This document shows, piece after piece, positions 40,775 through 49,938 of a DNA stretch of 64,000 nt; position 1 is the first letter of the stretch; each line of letters starts with the position of its first letter. The translations under genes were made by a program, and so were the position numbers. The notes below the pieces were generated by a model. That model was not told the origin of the DNA, searched no databases, and saw only the letters and a list, made by a program, of their open reading frames with translations. The stretch is from Pelotomaculum isophthalicicum JI (GTDB taxonomy: Bacteria; Bacillota; Desulfotomaculia; Desulfotomaculales; Pelotomaculaceae): positions 62,001-126,000 of the forward strand of contig NZ_JAKOAV010000007.1 in assembly GCF_029478095.1 (NCBI RefSeq). Direction: 5' to 3'.

Positions 40775-41991
40775 TCATTACAAAAAAATTAATGTACCTG
40801 ACCGTCACCGCGCCTCTTGGGCGGCCGGAAGCTTTTTTAATCCCGGAGATGAACTGCCTGGCCGCGCACGGGGTCGATCTCACCATCATACCTGTCCGGC
40901 CGGCCGGGTCACTGGCACACAAGGACGGGAACGGCCCTTTCCTCAAAACTATTGTTTCCGGGCCATGGAGCTTGGCAGTTTGGCGTTCGACAGTAACGTG
41001 GCTGCTCAGGGCTCCCTTGCAGGTGGCCGGCTTGTTGTGTCTGCTGTTAAAAGGCGGGAGCTTCACTAACAAAGTAAAAAACCTGCTGCTGCTTCCCAAG
41101 GGCATGTTCATCGCTGAGAAGGTTCAGTCCCTGGGAATAACCCATATTCACGCCCACTGGGCGTCCACTCCTTCAACCTGTGCCCTGGTGGCTTCCGCCT
41201 TGACCGGTGTCGGCTGGAGCTTTACCGCCCACCGTTGGGATATCAAGAACAACAACCTCCTGCCGGAGAAAGTACGAAGATGTTCCTTTGTGCGGGTTAT
41301 TTCGTCCCGTGGTCTTAAGCAGGTGACTAAAATCATAGGCCGGGAAGAAGAAAGGAAAAGGGTTATTCTGAGTCCGTTAGGGGTGGATGTGCCTCCGGAA
41401 TTACCGCAAAAGCGCCGCCCGGGCAGGGGCAAGCCCATTATTGGGGCCGTTGGCAGCCTCACGGCGGTAAAGGGCCACCGTTACCTGCTTCATGCCTGCC
41501 GGCTGCTGGCAGACAGGGGAGTGGACTTCCGGTGCCTGATTGTCGGGGACGGGCCGGAACGGGGCAGCCTGTCGCGTTTGGCTGACAGGTTAAAGCTTGG
41601 CGGTATTGTTTTCTTGGTCGGCGCGCTATCACATGACCGAGTGCTGCGCATGCTCAGGTCGGGCATTTTTAACCTGCTGGCGCATCCCAGCGTGGAAACG
41701 CCTGGCGGCGCTCATGAGGGGGTGCCGGTGGCTGTGATGGAGTCCATGGCTGGCGGAGTACCGGTAGTTGTCACGGGAACCGGCAGTGTAACGGACCTTG
41801 TCGACCACGATACCGGTGTGATTGTTCCCCCGGAAAACCCGTCCGCTCTTGCGCTGGCCATCGAGAGTCTGCTTAGTGACCCGGACAGGGCCAGAGCGCT
41901 GGCGATAGCGGCCCACCGCAGGGTCGGGGAAAAGTTTGAGCTGAGCGCAAACGTTCATGTTTTACTTGGCATGATGGATGTCATACCGTAA
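40768..41991 (+). CDS. Glycosyltransferase family 4 protein (WcaL/AmsK-like)
   Basis: A GT-B glycosyltransferase of 407 residues resembling the colanic-acid WcaL group. The early part has F-L-I-P-E-M-N-C-L-A and I-T-H-I-H-A-H-W-A-S-T-P. The acceptor-site stretch F-T-A-H-R-W-D-I follows. The donor domain has G-A-V-G-S-L-T-A-V-K-G-H-R-Y-L and a complete EX7E in H-E-G-V-P-V-A-V-M-E-S-M. G-A-H-E-G-V-P is characteristic of this subgroup. GTG at 40768 overlaps the previous gene by seven bases. WcaL-type enzymes usually add galactose or glucose late in the unit, but the donor is unproven here. Confidence 0.88.
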   Translation: MVIITKKLMYLTVTAPLGRPEAFLIPEMNCLAAHGVDLTIIPVRPAGSLAHKDGNGPFLKTIVSGPWSLAVWRSTVTWLLRAPLQVAGLLCLLLKGGSFTNKVKNLLLLPKGMFIAEKVQSLGITHIHAHWASTPSTCALVASALTGVGWSFTAHRWDIKNNNLLPEKVRRCSFVRVISSRGLKQVTKIIGREEERKRVILSPLGVDVPPELPQKRRPGRGKPIIGAVGSLTAVKGHRYLLHACRLLADRGVDFRCLIVGDGPERGSLSRLADRLKLGGIVFLVGALSHDRVLRMLRSGIFNLLAHPSVETPGGAHEGVPVAVMESMAGGVPVVVTGTGSVTDLVDHDTGVIVPPENPSALALAIESLLSDPDRARALAIAAHRRVGEKFELSANVHVLLGMMDVIP

Positions 41992-42001
41992 GGAGCGCGA
42001 T

Positions 42002-43246
42002 ATGCCAAGCACATTTGAACGAACCCTTTGGATTATTAATCATCACGCCGCAGGTCCCGGCAGGCATGAGAGTCTGGGGAGGGAACTGTCCGCCCGGGGC
42101 TGGATGGTGAAGCTGTTTGCAGCCAGTTTTATTCACAATGTCTTCACCGAACAAAAAAAATACCCCCCGGGTTGCCATTACCTCGATGAAACAGTGAGGG
42201 GCGTCAGCCGGGTTTGGATTCAGACTCCGCCGTACTATGACAATAGCTTATCCAGGTTGATCAACCACCTGGCTTTTACCTGCAGGGCGGCTTGGCTGGG
42301 GCGCAAACTGGACGCGCCTGAAGTTATCATCGGTTCTTCCACCCACCTGTTCGCCGGATTATCGGCATATTACCTCGCCAGAAAATATAATATTCCTTTT
42401 GTTTTTGAAGTGAGGGACATCTGGCCCCAGTCGCTTGTAGACATTGGGGCACTAAGCAAGTTCAGTCCTCTGGCCGTGGGGATGGGTGCGCTGGAGAAAT
42501 TTTTATACCGGAGGGCTCATTTGATCATCAGTGTGCTGCCAGGTGGTAAGGAGCACATCGCCCGTTTTGGTATCGATCATAAAAAGGTGGTCCATATTCC
42601 CAACGGTGTCGACCTGGCCTGGTATGACAACTGTGCCCGCGAAGGTCGCCTGAACCCGGAGCTAACCGCTCTATTCCACCGGCTCAAAGGGCGGGTGATA
42701 TTCACTTATGCGGGTGCGCACGGATATGCCAATGGTCTGGAAACGGTGATAAAAGCTGCTGAAATACTGCACCGGGCCGGGATTGGCGGGATACATGTCT
42801 TAATGGTGGGTGACGGGCCGGATAAACCAGGACTGGTTAAGATGGCAGAGGACAATGGGCTGACTAATGTAACATTTATAAATACGCTGGAAAAAGTTCA
42901 GGTTCCAGTAATCCTAAAAAACACCGATGTGTGCCTGTTTCACCTGCGCAACAGCAAAGCGTACCGCTACGGTTTGAGTTCCAATAAGTTGTTTGACTAC
43001 ATGGCTGCGGCGCGCCCGATAATCGCTGCTGTAGAAAAAACCCCGAACCCGGAGTTTACCCGTTTCGGGCTGCATATACCCTCCGATGATTCTGTTATCC
43101 TGGCGGACGCAATGCTGCAAATGGCCGGTAAAACACCAGGCGCCAGGAAAGTTATGGGGGACCGCGCCCGTGCTTATGTGGAAAGATTTCACGATATATC
43201 GATGCTGGCCGGCAAGCTGGCGGAGGTCTTGGAGAGCTTGAAATAA
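42002..43246 (+). CDS. Glycosyltransferase family 4 protein (WbuB-like)
   Basis: A GT-B glycosyltransferase of 414 residues like WbuB/FnlD-adjacent fucosaminyl-type transferases. The N-terminus has W-I-I-N-H-H-A-A-G-P-G-R-H-E. The middle has F-E-V-R-D-I-W-P-Q-S-L, typical of this subgroup. The donor domain has F-T-Y-A-G-A-H-G-Y-A-N-G-L-E and Y-G-L-S-S-N-K-L-F-D-Y-M-A-A-A-R-P. ATG at 42002 follows AAGGAGCG; the longer in-frame ATG at 41978 lies inside the previous gene and lacks a ribosome site. It closes the GC-rich glycosyltransferase run and is followed by repeat element 9. A donor such as an N-acetyl-amino-deoxy sugar is suggested by family only. Confidence 0.88.
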   Translation: MPSTFERTLWIINHHAAGPGRHESLGRELSARGWMVKLFAASFIHNVFTEQKKYPPGCHYLDETVRGVSRVWIQTPPYYDNSLSRLINHLAFTCRAAWLGRKLDAPEVIIGSSTHLFAGLSAYYLARKYNIPFVFEVRDIWPQSLVDIGALSKFSPLAVGMGALEKFLYRRAHLIISVLPGGKEHIARFGIDHKKVVHIPNGVDLAWYDNCAREGRLNPELTALFHRLKGRVIFTYAGAHGYANGLETVIKAAEILHRAGIGGIHVLMVGDGPDKPGLVKMAEDNGLTNVTFINTLEKVQVPVILKNTDVCLFHLRNSKAYRYGLSSNKLFDYMAAARPIIAAVEKTPNPEFTRFGLHIPSDDSVILADAMLQMAGKTPGARKVMGDRARAYVERFHDISMLAGKLAEVLESLK

Positions 43247-43490
43247 ACCAGTAGTCAGTAGTCAGTATTCAATACAGTAGACAAACTTACAACGCGGCTC
43301 ATATTCGGCCCATATAATCGGGACATTCCTCATTTATCCTCGGGCTCATTCGCTCTTTGAATTAAGCCTCAAAATCACCGCTAATGTAAGCCCATAGGTC
43401 ACTTATCCAGTGTAACCAAGGAAAGTGTATCCCCCTTCCGGTTATACTCGTGGTATTCTGACTACTGACTACTGACTACTGACTACTGCA
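43247..43490. repeat. AGTCAG-type MITE-like element 9 with a long core
   Basis: The arms are CCAGTAGTCAGTAGTCAGTA and a four-fold CTGACTACTGA run, enclosing about 190 bases. The interior includes a copy of a second repeat (from about 43371: TCAAAATCACCGCTAATGTA, then AGCCCATAGGTCACTTATCC) that is also present at 52756. No gene was recognised in the rest of 43247-43582. Confidence 0.75.
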
Positions 43491-43519
43491 ATATTTTACC
43501 ACCAGGAAACTTACGAATA

Positions 43520-43527
43520 TTGTCGAA
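43520..43527 (+). promoter_or_regulatory. Possible Spo0A box (TTGTCGAA)
   Basis: TTGTCGAATTT upstream of the secreted-protein gene matches the core TGTCGAA of Spo0A binding sites. It is a single short match with no promoter elements confirmed beside it. Confidence 0.35.
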
Positions 43528-43582
43528 TTTTACGTTAACTGGGAACGGGACAAGCTTCCAGAATACTGCCGGGAGGTATGCG

Positions 43583-45157
43583 ATGAAAAAAAAGCGCGGG
43601 TCTTTCTATCTTAGTTTGATTTTAATTTTTTGTTTGTTATGTGTCATTGTGCCGGCCATGCCCGCCGGGGCGGTCGATTCCAATGAATTGCTTCAGATGT
43701 TTACCAGACTGGACACTGTGAACAACGGAAACTGGTTTAAGGATGCCAACAATGACAACGCGCAACTGGCCTGGGGTGAAAGCTATGTTATGGACGCTTA
43801 TTTAACTATGTATGAGGCTACGGGCGACACTAATTATTTAGACAAGTTCATTGCCCACGGCAAAGGAGTTTTAGCCCAGCGGGACATCTCCCGCGGTGTC
43901 ACGGATTACCGGGGCTTAAGTTTGCCTGCCTGGCGCAACGGCAGCTACACCTTGAACGGGAAATATGCTATTTTTGCCGCGCATACAGGCATGATCACTT
44001 ATCCCATGGCCAAGTTCGCCGCTATTGTCACCAGGACTTCATCCTTGCAAAAGTACCTGAGCGACAGGGATTTGTTCCTGCAAGCGGCTAAAGACGCGGT
44101 GGCCGTTCATGATGACGAATGGGTGGACGAGGGCAGTACCGGCTATTACAAATTTCGCAATGACATGCCGTACAAGCAGGCGGGCGCGAAACTGCCCTTT
44201 AACCAGTACCTGGCCATGGCCAGGACAGAGTTGATGATTTATAACTCCACCGGTGAAACCCAATACCAGGACAGGGCGAAGAAAATGCTGCAGCATTTTA
44301 AAAACAATTTGGCTTTAGACCAAGGCGCCAATAGCTACAACTGGCGGTATTCTCTTGATAACTCGTCTTATGAGGATACCGGCCACGCCATTATCGACAT
44401 AGACGCGGCGTATCAGGGATACGCGGCCGGCGTGGTTTTTAACGCCACCGACATGGACAGGTTCGCCAATACCGGCGCCAAAAAAGTGATCAAGTCTGAC
44501 GGCAGCATTGCTGACGACATAATGGGCGGGGGCGCCACCCAGTACCCCTGGTTCATCGGTTTATGGTCAGCCTACGGTCAATTTGCTCCCGTGATCACAG
44601 ACACTGCCTACAAAAAGCTGTCGGCAACCACTTCCGGCGGCGCAACCGGCCTGCTGGCAGCGGCCATGTTGAATAAGGCCAACGCGCAGCCCGGTTACCG
44701 CATTGGGGGAATCCAACCCCCTCCACCGGTGGACAACCCTCCGGCGGGGGAGTTGGTTAAAAACGGCGATTTCAGCCAGGGTAAAGCTGAATGGACGGGC
44801 GCTGACGTGGTGATAAAAACGGAAACCAACGGAAATAAGTACGGCAGCGCCAAGTATGGGTGGTATTTCTACCAGTATGTTCCCGTAGAGGCCGGAGCTA
44901 AATACACTTTAAGCGCCAGGAGCCGGAAAGGCAACGCCGTCACCGAAGCCAGGATAGCCTACTTCTTTTATGACGCTGCCGGCAAGCAGTTGTCCAGCGG
45001 CAGCATTTTATACAAACATAAGGGCGCGGGATGGGAGCAGATTCCGGCTCAAACAGTGGCTGCGCCGGCCGGAGCGGCTAAGATACAAATCAAGTTGCTG
45101 GTTAACGGTGGTACAGGCACGCATGATTTCGACGATGTATCTATGAAAAAAGTTTGA
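43583..45157 (+). CDS. Secreted (alpha/alpha)-barrel-like polysaccharide-active protein with C-terminal CBM
   Basis: An exported protein of 524 residues. The signal peptide (M-K-K-K-R-G, hydrophobic stretch, A-G-A-V-D) ends near residue 32. The main domain is helix-rich with repeated turns (A-W-G-E-S-Y-V-M-D-A-Y-L-T-M-Y-E-A-T-G-D; H-T-G-M-I-T-Y-P-M-A-K-F-A), like six-hairpin glycosidases, lyases or C5-epimerases. A Pro-rich linker (P-P-P-P-V-D-N-P-P) leads to a C-terminal carbohydrate-binding module with N-G-D-F-S-Q-G-K-A-E-W-T. It probably cuts or modifies the secreted polymer. ATG at 43583 follows GGGAGG; the upstream GTG/TTG options lack a site. The precise activity is not determined. Confidence 0.75.
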   Translation: MKKKRGSFYLSLILIFCLLCVIVPAMPAGAVDSNELLQMFTRLDTVNNGNWFKDANNDNAQLAWGESYVMDAYLTMYEATGDTNYLDKFIAHGKGVLAQRDISRGVTDYRGLSLPAWRNGSYTLNGKYAIFAAHTGMITYPMAKFAAIVTRTSSLQKYLSDRDLFLQAAKDAVAVHDDEWVDEGSTGYYKFRNDMPYKQAGAKLPFNQYLAMARTELMIYNSTGETQYQDRAKKMLQHFKNNLALDQGANSYNWRYSLDNSSYEDTGHAIIDIDAAYQGYAAGVVFNATDMDRFANTGAKKVIKSDGSIADDIMGGGATQYPWFIGLWSAYGQFAPVITDTAYKKLSATTSGGATGLLAAAMLNKANAQPGYRIGGIQPPPPVDNPPAGELVKNGDFSQGKAEWTGADVVIKTETNGNKYGSAKYGWYFYQYVPVEAGAKYTLSARSRKGNAVTEARIAYFFYDAAGKQLSSGSILYKHKGAGWEQIPAQTVAAPAGAAKIQIKLLVNGGTGTHDFDDVSMKKV

Positions 45158-45185
45158 TTTAGTTTTATGCCAATATTGAGTTGCG

Positions 45186-45220
45186 AGCCGCCTGTTGTTT
45201 AAAGGGCGGCTTAATTTATT
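45186..45220 (+). terminator. Rho-independent terminator
   Basis: AGCCGCC pairs with GGCGGCT around TGTTGTTTAAAG and is followed by TAATTTATT. It lies 29 bases after the secreted-protein stop. Confidence 0.7.
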
Positions 45221-45429
45221 GCTAGCGCTCGAACAATTATAGAGGCCGAACATGAGGTGCGTTGTATACCCAAAGGTTCCCATCGGAAAATTTGTTCTTG
45301 TTGTGATTAACCTTACGACAACAAATGATAAATTATTACATATTTTATTATAAACAGCAGGAAAATTTTAATAATTATAGAAGTATCGATTTACTTGGGT
45401 TTAATCATATAAACCGGGGAAGGATTCTT

Positions 45430-46485
45430 ATGGCTATACTTATTGTTGATGACTCATCAGACAGCAGGCTGTTAATTGAATATATTTTAAAGTCGGCAGG
45501 TTACACTGATGTGCTAACCGCGGAATCGGCCCAAGAAGCCTTTAATCTTCTCGGCATGGGTAATTCACGGAGTGATGAAACGGATTTTGATTTAATCGTG
45601 ATGGATATTGTCATGCCCGGTACGGACGGCATTGAAGCATGCCGTTTAATAAAAGAGCATGAACATCTGCAGGATATTCCTGTCATCATGGTAACTGCTA
45701 ATTACGATATTGATAACCTGCAGTCAGCTTTTTCCGCCGGGGCGATGGACTATATCACGAAGCCGCTGAATAAGGTGGAGTTGCTGGCGCGCGTGCGCTC
45801 GGCATTAAGACTTAAACACGAGACGGACAGGCGGAAAGCGCGCGAGGTGGAGTTGCTGGCGCGCGTGCGCTCGGCATTAAGACTTAAACACGAGACGGAC
45901 AGGCGGAAAGCGCGCGAGGAGGAGTTGCTGGAGGTAACGCGACAACTGGAAGAAGCAAATCAGAACCTGCGCCGGCTCTCTTTTTTAGATGGCCTCACCG
46001 GTATCGCCAACCGGCGTCATTTTGATGAAATATTATTGAATGAATGGAACCGCGCGGTGCGTGATGCCATGCCGCTATCCTTAGTAATTCTTGATATAGA
46101 TTTTTTTAAAAACTATAATGACACTTATGGTCATCAGACCGGTGACGACTGTTTGAAGCATGTGGCGGGCTGTCTGAGCGGTCTCTTAAAACGGCCCGGG
46201 GATCTGGCGGCCCGCTACGGCGGCGAGGAATTTGCGGCTATCCTGCCAAACACGGATATGCAAGGGGCTGCAGCAATGGCGGAGATGCTGCGCAGCGGTA
46301 TTGAGGCGCTGCAAATTCCTCATGCCAGTTCGTCTGTCAGCGCGTTTGTCACGGTAAGCGCCGGTGTGGCATCTACCGTACCTCTACAAGCCGGCTCCCC
46401 GGAAGAATTGCTGGCGGCGGCTGACAAAGCGCTCTACCAGGCAAAGCAAAGCGGCAGGAACAGAGTGGTATTGGGGAAATTATAA
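45430..46485 (+). CDS. Response regulator diguanylate cyclase (REC-coiled coil-GGDEF)
   Basis: It makes cyclic di-GMP from two GTP under control of receiver phosphorylation. The receiver (about residues 1-125) has I-L-I-V-D-D-S, phospho-Asp in I-V-M-D-I-V-M-P-G and K-P-L-N. The linker (about 116-180) contains an exact 24-residue tandem duplication (E-L-L-A-R-V-R-S-A-L-R-L-K-H-E-T-D...). The GGDEF domain (about 180-351) has R-Y-G-G-E-E-F, an active signature, with R-P-G-D five residues before it, a match for the inhibitory I-site. ATG at 45430 follows GGGGAAGG; the longer TTG/ATG options upstream are AT-rich. The histidine kinase gene begins three bases after its stop, so the two may form one pathway. 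Confidence 0.9.
   Translation: MAILIVDDSSDSRLLIEYILKSAGYTDVLTAESAQEAFNLLGMGNSRSDETDFDLIVMDIVMPGTDGIEACRLIKEHEHLQDIPVIMVTANYDIDNLQSAFSAGAMDYITKPLNKVELLARVRSALRLKHETDRRKAREVELLARVRSALRLKHETDRRKAREEELLEVTRQLEEANQNLRRLSFLDGLTGIANRRHFDEILLNEWNRAVRDAMPLSLVILDIDFFKNYNDTYGHQTGDDCLKHVAGCLSGLLKRPGDLAARYGGEEFAAILPNTDMQGAAAMAEMLRSGIEALQIPHASSSVSAFVTVSAGVASTVPLQAGSPEELLAAADKALYQAKQSGRNRVVLGKL
45775..45918 (+). repeat. Exact 72-bp tandem duplication inside the diguanylate cyclase gene
   Basis: 45775-45846 and 45847-45918 are identical, each encoding V-E-L-L-A-R-V-R-S-A-L-R-L-K-H-E and then T-D-R-R-K-A-R-E. The reading frame is kept. Perfect identity suggests a recent duplication. It lengthens the linker helix between the receiver and GGDEF by 24 residues. 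Confidence 0.95.
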
Positions 46486-46488
46486 GAG

Positions 46489-47232
46489 ATGAAAGACTCT
46501 GATAAGACCAAAAAACAGCTGATCAATGAATTAAATGAAATGAAGAGAAAAGTTGCCGGTTTAAAAACGCCGCAGCAGGTGGAAGAAAAACTTACCTGGC
46601 TGGCTTCTATGGTGGAGTTCTCAAATGACGCGATTGTCGGGATGAGTCTTGAGGGTATTATTTTTAGCTGGAACTCGGGAGCGGAGAGAATCTACGGATA
46701 CAAGGCGGATGAAGTCATTGGCCGCCCTGTGTTTATCCTCGCGCCCAGTTACGGCGAAATAACAAGTAACCTTGAACGAATCAAGTTGGGGGAAAGGGTC
46801 GATTACTACGAAACCGTGCGCGTCAGAAAAGATTTTAGGCAGATTCAGGTTTCTTTGACTATATCCCCGATTAGAGACGCTTCAGGTAAAGTAATTGGCG
46901 CTTCAACCATAGCCCGTGATATTACCGGACAAAAGTTGATTGAAGAGAAACTGCGAACTAGTGAAGCGCGTTTCAGGGCGGTTTTCGAGGGCACGTCCGT
47001 GGGAATAACGTTAATCGACAGGGAAGGACGGCTTGTCGAAAGCAACCCGGCACTGCAGGAAATGCTCGGTTACAACGGCCAGGAACTGGCCAATATGGTT
47101 TTTGCCGAGCTCATTTACCCGGATGATAAAGTAAATTTCATTGAAATGTTTAACGATCTGTGGGCAGGCAGACAGGATAGCTATCAGATGGAAAAACGCT
47201 ATGCCCGGAAGGTGGCAGGCTGGTTTGGGTGA
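46489..47232 (+). CDS. Hybrid histidine kinase, N-terminal PAS part (separated by frameshift)
   Basis: The first 247 codons of what should be one sensor kinase. A short coiled coil is followed by PAS domain 1 (about residues 35-145: [22 protein letters not shown]) and PAS domain 2 (about 160-240: [12 protein letters not shown]). At about 47211 the expected coding for A-R-K-D-G-R-L-V-W-V becomes A-R-K-V-A-G-W-F-G and stops. One lost base (GAT to GT) explains it, because relatives read K-D-G-R-x-V-W-V. ATG at 46489 is three bases after the diguanylate cyclase stop. It is either a pseudogene or an assembly error. Confidence 0.85.
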   Translation: MKDSDKTKKQLINELNEMKRKVAGLKTPQQVEEKLTWLASMVEFSNDAIVGMSLEGIIFSWNSGAERIYGYKADEVIGRPVFILAPSYGEITSNLERIKLGERVDYYETVRVRKDFRQIQVSLTISPIRDASGKVIGASTIARDITGQKLIEEKLRTSEARFRAVFEGTSVGITLIDREGRLVESNPALQEMLGYNGQELANMVFAELIYPDDKVNFIEMFNDLWAGRQDSYQMEKRYARKVAGWFG

Positions 47233-48944
47233 GTATTAATTTCTCACTGGCCCACGACAACTTGAATGAGCCTTTGTTTATCATCGGCGTGGTGGACGAC
47301 GTTACTGAGCGAAAGCGGGTAGAGGAGGCCATGCAGCAGGCCAAAGAGGCTGCGGAAGCCGCCAATAAGGCGAAAAGTGAATTTCTGGCCAGCATGAGCC
47401 ATGAAATCCGCACGCCGATGAACGCGATTATCGGGATGGCCGAACTGCTTGGTGAAACACACCTGACTTCCGAGCAGCAAAAATATATCGTAACTTTCAG
47501 GTCGGCGGGTGAAACACTGTTAAACTTGATCAATGACATCCTCGATCTTTCCAGGGTCGAGGTGGGCCATTACGAGCTTGAAAGTATTGGTTTTAATCTT
47601 AGTAATGTGATAGAAAAAACCTGCGAAGTAATGGCTATCCGCACGCATGAAAAGGGGGTTGAGTTGGTCTGCCAGCTCATGCCCGATGTGCCCGTGGAAC
47701 TGGTCGGGGACCCCGGCCGCTTACGCCAAATTATCATCAACCTGATTGGGAACGCCATAAAATTTACCGATAAAGGCGAGGTATTGTTAAAAGTTGAGCT
47801 TGCGGACAAGCAACCGCCCTTCTCCACGGGACAAGACATGCGGGAATGCCGGTTGCTTTTTACTGTCAGCGATACCGGCATCGGAATACCGCCGGAAAAG
47901 CTGGACGTTATTTTTGAATGGTTTACTCAAGCGGACTCTTCCACCACCCGGAAATACGGAGGTACCGGACTGGGTCTAACCATTGCCAAGAGGCTCGTGG
48001 AATTGATGGGCGGACGCATCTGGGTGGAAAGTGAAGTGGGAAAGGGGAGCACCTTTTACTTTACCATCCGCTTCACTGTTCAATCAGGGCAATCTAAGGC
48101 AGAAAGATTACCGGTTGTAGATATTAAAGGGGTAAAAACACTTATTATTGATGACAATGCAACTAACCGCTTGATTCTAAAAGAAACCCTCACCGCTTGG
48201 GGCGCGATTGTGGAAGAGGCGGAAGCCGGTCTAGCTGGCCTGGCCGAATTGAAAAAGGCGAAAAAGGCGGGTTTTCCGTACAACCTTGTATTGCTTGACT
48301 GCCGTATGCCGGTGATGGACGGGTTCGAGGTGGCGGAAAAAATTCATAACGATCCCGGCCTTGCGGGTGTGACGGTAATGATGTTAACGTCGGACATGCG
48401 CATCGGTAATATGGAGCGGTACCGGGAACTGGGGATCTCTTCTTGCCTCGTTAAGCCGGTTAAACGTTCAGATTTAAGAAACGCGATTGAAACCGCCATG
48501 GGCCAAGTGAAACTGCCAAAAGAAAAAAGTGAGCCTGATGAGACAACAACGGTTTTTGCGGACCAGCGCGCCTTACGGATTCTCCTGGTGGAAGATTCCC
48601 CGGATAACCAGTTGCTGGTCCAGGCATACTTGAAGAAGACCGCCTATCAAATTGAGATTGCCGAAAATGGTGAAATAGCCGTTGAGAAGTTTAAGTCGGG
48701 AAAATACGACTTGGTCCTGATGGATATGCAAATGCCCGTGATGGATGGGTATACGGCCACAAGGACTATTAGGAAATGGGAAGCGGAGAACCGCCTGGCG
48801 CCGACTCCGGTGGTCGCTCTGACGGCTTACGCGCTAAAAGAAGACGCGCGAAAGAGCCTTGATGCGGGATGTACGGCCCACTTGACCAAACCGGTCAAGA
48901 AGTCGATATTGTTGGAGACTATCAGGGAGTACTCTCAGGGTTAA
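47229..48944 (+). CDS. Hybrid histidine kinase, catalytic and receiver part (separated by frameshift)
   Basis: This carries the rest of the sensor kinase: end of PAS 2 ([14 protein letters not shown]), a coiled coil, and HisKA with [13 protein letters not shown] (phospho-His). The ATPase has [14 protein letters not shown] and G-G-T-G-L-G-L-T. Two receivers follow: L-L-D-C-R-M-P and V-L-M-D-M-Q-M-P, both with phospho-Asp. The GTG at 47229 begins inside a coding sequence rather than behind a ribosome site, which supports a frameshift rather than two genes. If expressed as one chain it would be about 818 residues. A natural partner would be the receiver-GGDEF protein just upstream. A terminator lies at 48995. 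Confidence 0.88.
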   Translation: MSINFSLAHDNLNEPLFIIGVVDDVTERKRVEEAMQQAKEAAEAANKAKSEFLASMSHEIRTPMNAIIGMAELLGETHLTSEQQKYIVTFRSAGETLLNLINDILDLSRVEVGHYELESIGFNLSNVIEKTCEVMAIRTHEKGVELVCQLMPDVPVELVGDPGRLRQIIINLIGNAIKFTDKGEVLLKVELADKQPPFSTGQDMRECRLLFTVSDTGIGIPPEKLDVIFEWFTQADSSTTRKYGGTGLGLTIAKRLVELMGGRIWVESEVGKGSTFYFTIRFTVQSGQSKAERLPVVDIKGVKTLIIDDNATNRLILKETLTAWGAIVEEAEAGLAGLAELKKAKKAGFPYNLVLLDCRMPVMDGFEVAEKIHNDPGLAGVTVMMLTSDMRIGNMERYRELGISSCLVKPVKRSDLRNAIETAMGQVKLPKEKSEPDETTTVFADQRALRILLVEDSPDNQLLVQAYLKKTAYQIEIAENGEIAVEKFKSGKYDLVLMDMQMPVMDGYTATRTIRKWEAENRLAPTPVVALTAYALKEDARKSLDAGCTAHLTKPVKKSILLETIREYSQG

Positions 48945-48994
48945 TATCCGGACCTGAATAAGACAGGTGATAAATGAATATTTCATGGATGCAA

Positions 48995-49018
48995 CCGCCC
49001 CGGTGGGCGGCTTTTTAT
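48995..49018 (+). terminator. Rho-independent terminator
   Basis: CCGCCC pairs with GGGCGG around CGGT and is followed by CTTTTTATT. It lies about 50 bases after the kinase stop. Confidence 0.85.
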
Positions 49019-49190
49019 TACGCATCACTAATAAAGGTGTGTCCCTTTCTTGCTGCTTAGTGATGAGCTGCGTTTATACCCATAGTTACTATTTGCTCCT
49101 TTATTTCGTCACCAAACGCAAGCCGCCGTAATATTATAATCGTAATACTGTCAAAAGAAATAACAAGGTGAGGTGGGGATCGGATAATAG

Positions 49191-49922
49191 ATGAACTTTA
49201 TTCACCCGGGCGCGACAATCGGCGCGAACTGTGCCATCGGTTTTTTTTCGGTGATTAGCGAGGGCGCCTTTATTGGCTCCGGCACGTCCATAGGCAATAA
49301 TGTTACCGTTTACCCGGAGACATACGTTGGCGAAAACTGCTTGGTTGGTGACAACTGCGTCATCGGCAAGCAGCCTCATCCGGCTAAAACCAGTACAAAC
49401 CGCTTGAGTGCTCCTTTACACCCCTTGCGGGTAGGGCCGGGCAGCATACTTGGCAGCGGAGTGGTGCTTTATGCGGGGACCAGCCTGGACGAGGAGGTGA
49501 TGGTCGGGGATATGGCCTCAGTTAGAGAGCTGTGTCTGGTTGGCAGCCGGGTAATTATCGGCCGCGGTGTGGTTTTGGAGAACGATGTGACGGTGGGGGA
49601 TTATGCTAAAATCCAGACCGGCGCATACCTGACGGCGCATACCATGGTCGGCGCGGGCGCTTTCATAGCGCCTATGGTTGTTACTGCCAACGACAATTAC
49701 ATGGGGAGGACGGAAGAACGGTTTGCCAAAATTAAAGGGCCAAGAATCGGAGAAAACGCCAGAGTAGGAGCCGGGGCGGTTATTTTGCCGGGTGTGGCGG
49801 TTGCCGCCGAAACCTTTGTCGCCGCCGGCGCGCTGGTTACAAAAGATACCCTTCCAGGAATTGTTGTGGCGGGCTGTCCTGCAAGGTTCATCAGGGATGT
49901 TCCAAAGAGTGAAAAGCGGTAA
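49191..49922 (+). CDS. Hexapeptide-repeat N-acetyltransferase (WbpD/WlbB-like)
   Basis: A left-handed beta-helix acetyltransferase of 243 residues. Repeats begin at the N-terminus (H-P-G-A-T-I-G-A-N-C-A-I-G) and run almost throughout. The segment A-P-M-V-V-T-A-N-D-N-Y-M-G-R-T, then I-K-G-P-R-I-G-E-N-A-R-V-G-A-G, matches the WbpD/WlbB type that acetylates the 3-amino group of UDP-2-acetamido-3-amino-glucuronate. It is longer than the roughly 190-residue P. aeruginosa form because of an extra N-terminal coil. ATG at 49191 follows AGGTGGGGAT. Beside the 3-dehydrogenase and aminotransferase genes it fits one pathway. Confidence 0.8.
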   Translation: MNFIHPGATIGANCAIGFFSVISEGAFIGSGTSIGNNVTVYPETYVGENCLVGDNCVIGKQPHPAKTSTNRLSAPLHPLRVGPGSILGSGVVLYAGTSLDEEVMVGDMASVRELCLVGSRVIIGRGVVLENDVTVGDYAKIQTGAYLTAHTMVGAGAFIAPMVVTANDNYMGRTEERFAKIKGPRIGENARVGAGAVILPGVAVAAETFVAAGALVTKDTLPGIVVAGCPARFIRDVPKSEKR

Positions 49923-49938
49923 GGGGGTGGAAGAATTA

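Noticed and set aside
49090-49140. Cyclic di-GMP riboswitch near AAACGCAAGCCGCC
   Set aside because: Only a short match to the GEMM core is present, without the paired stems or tetraloop receptor.
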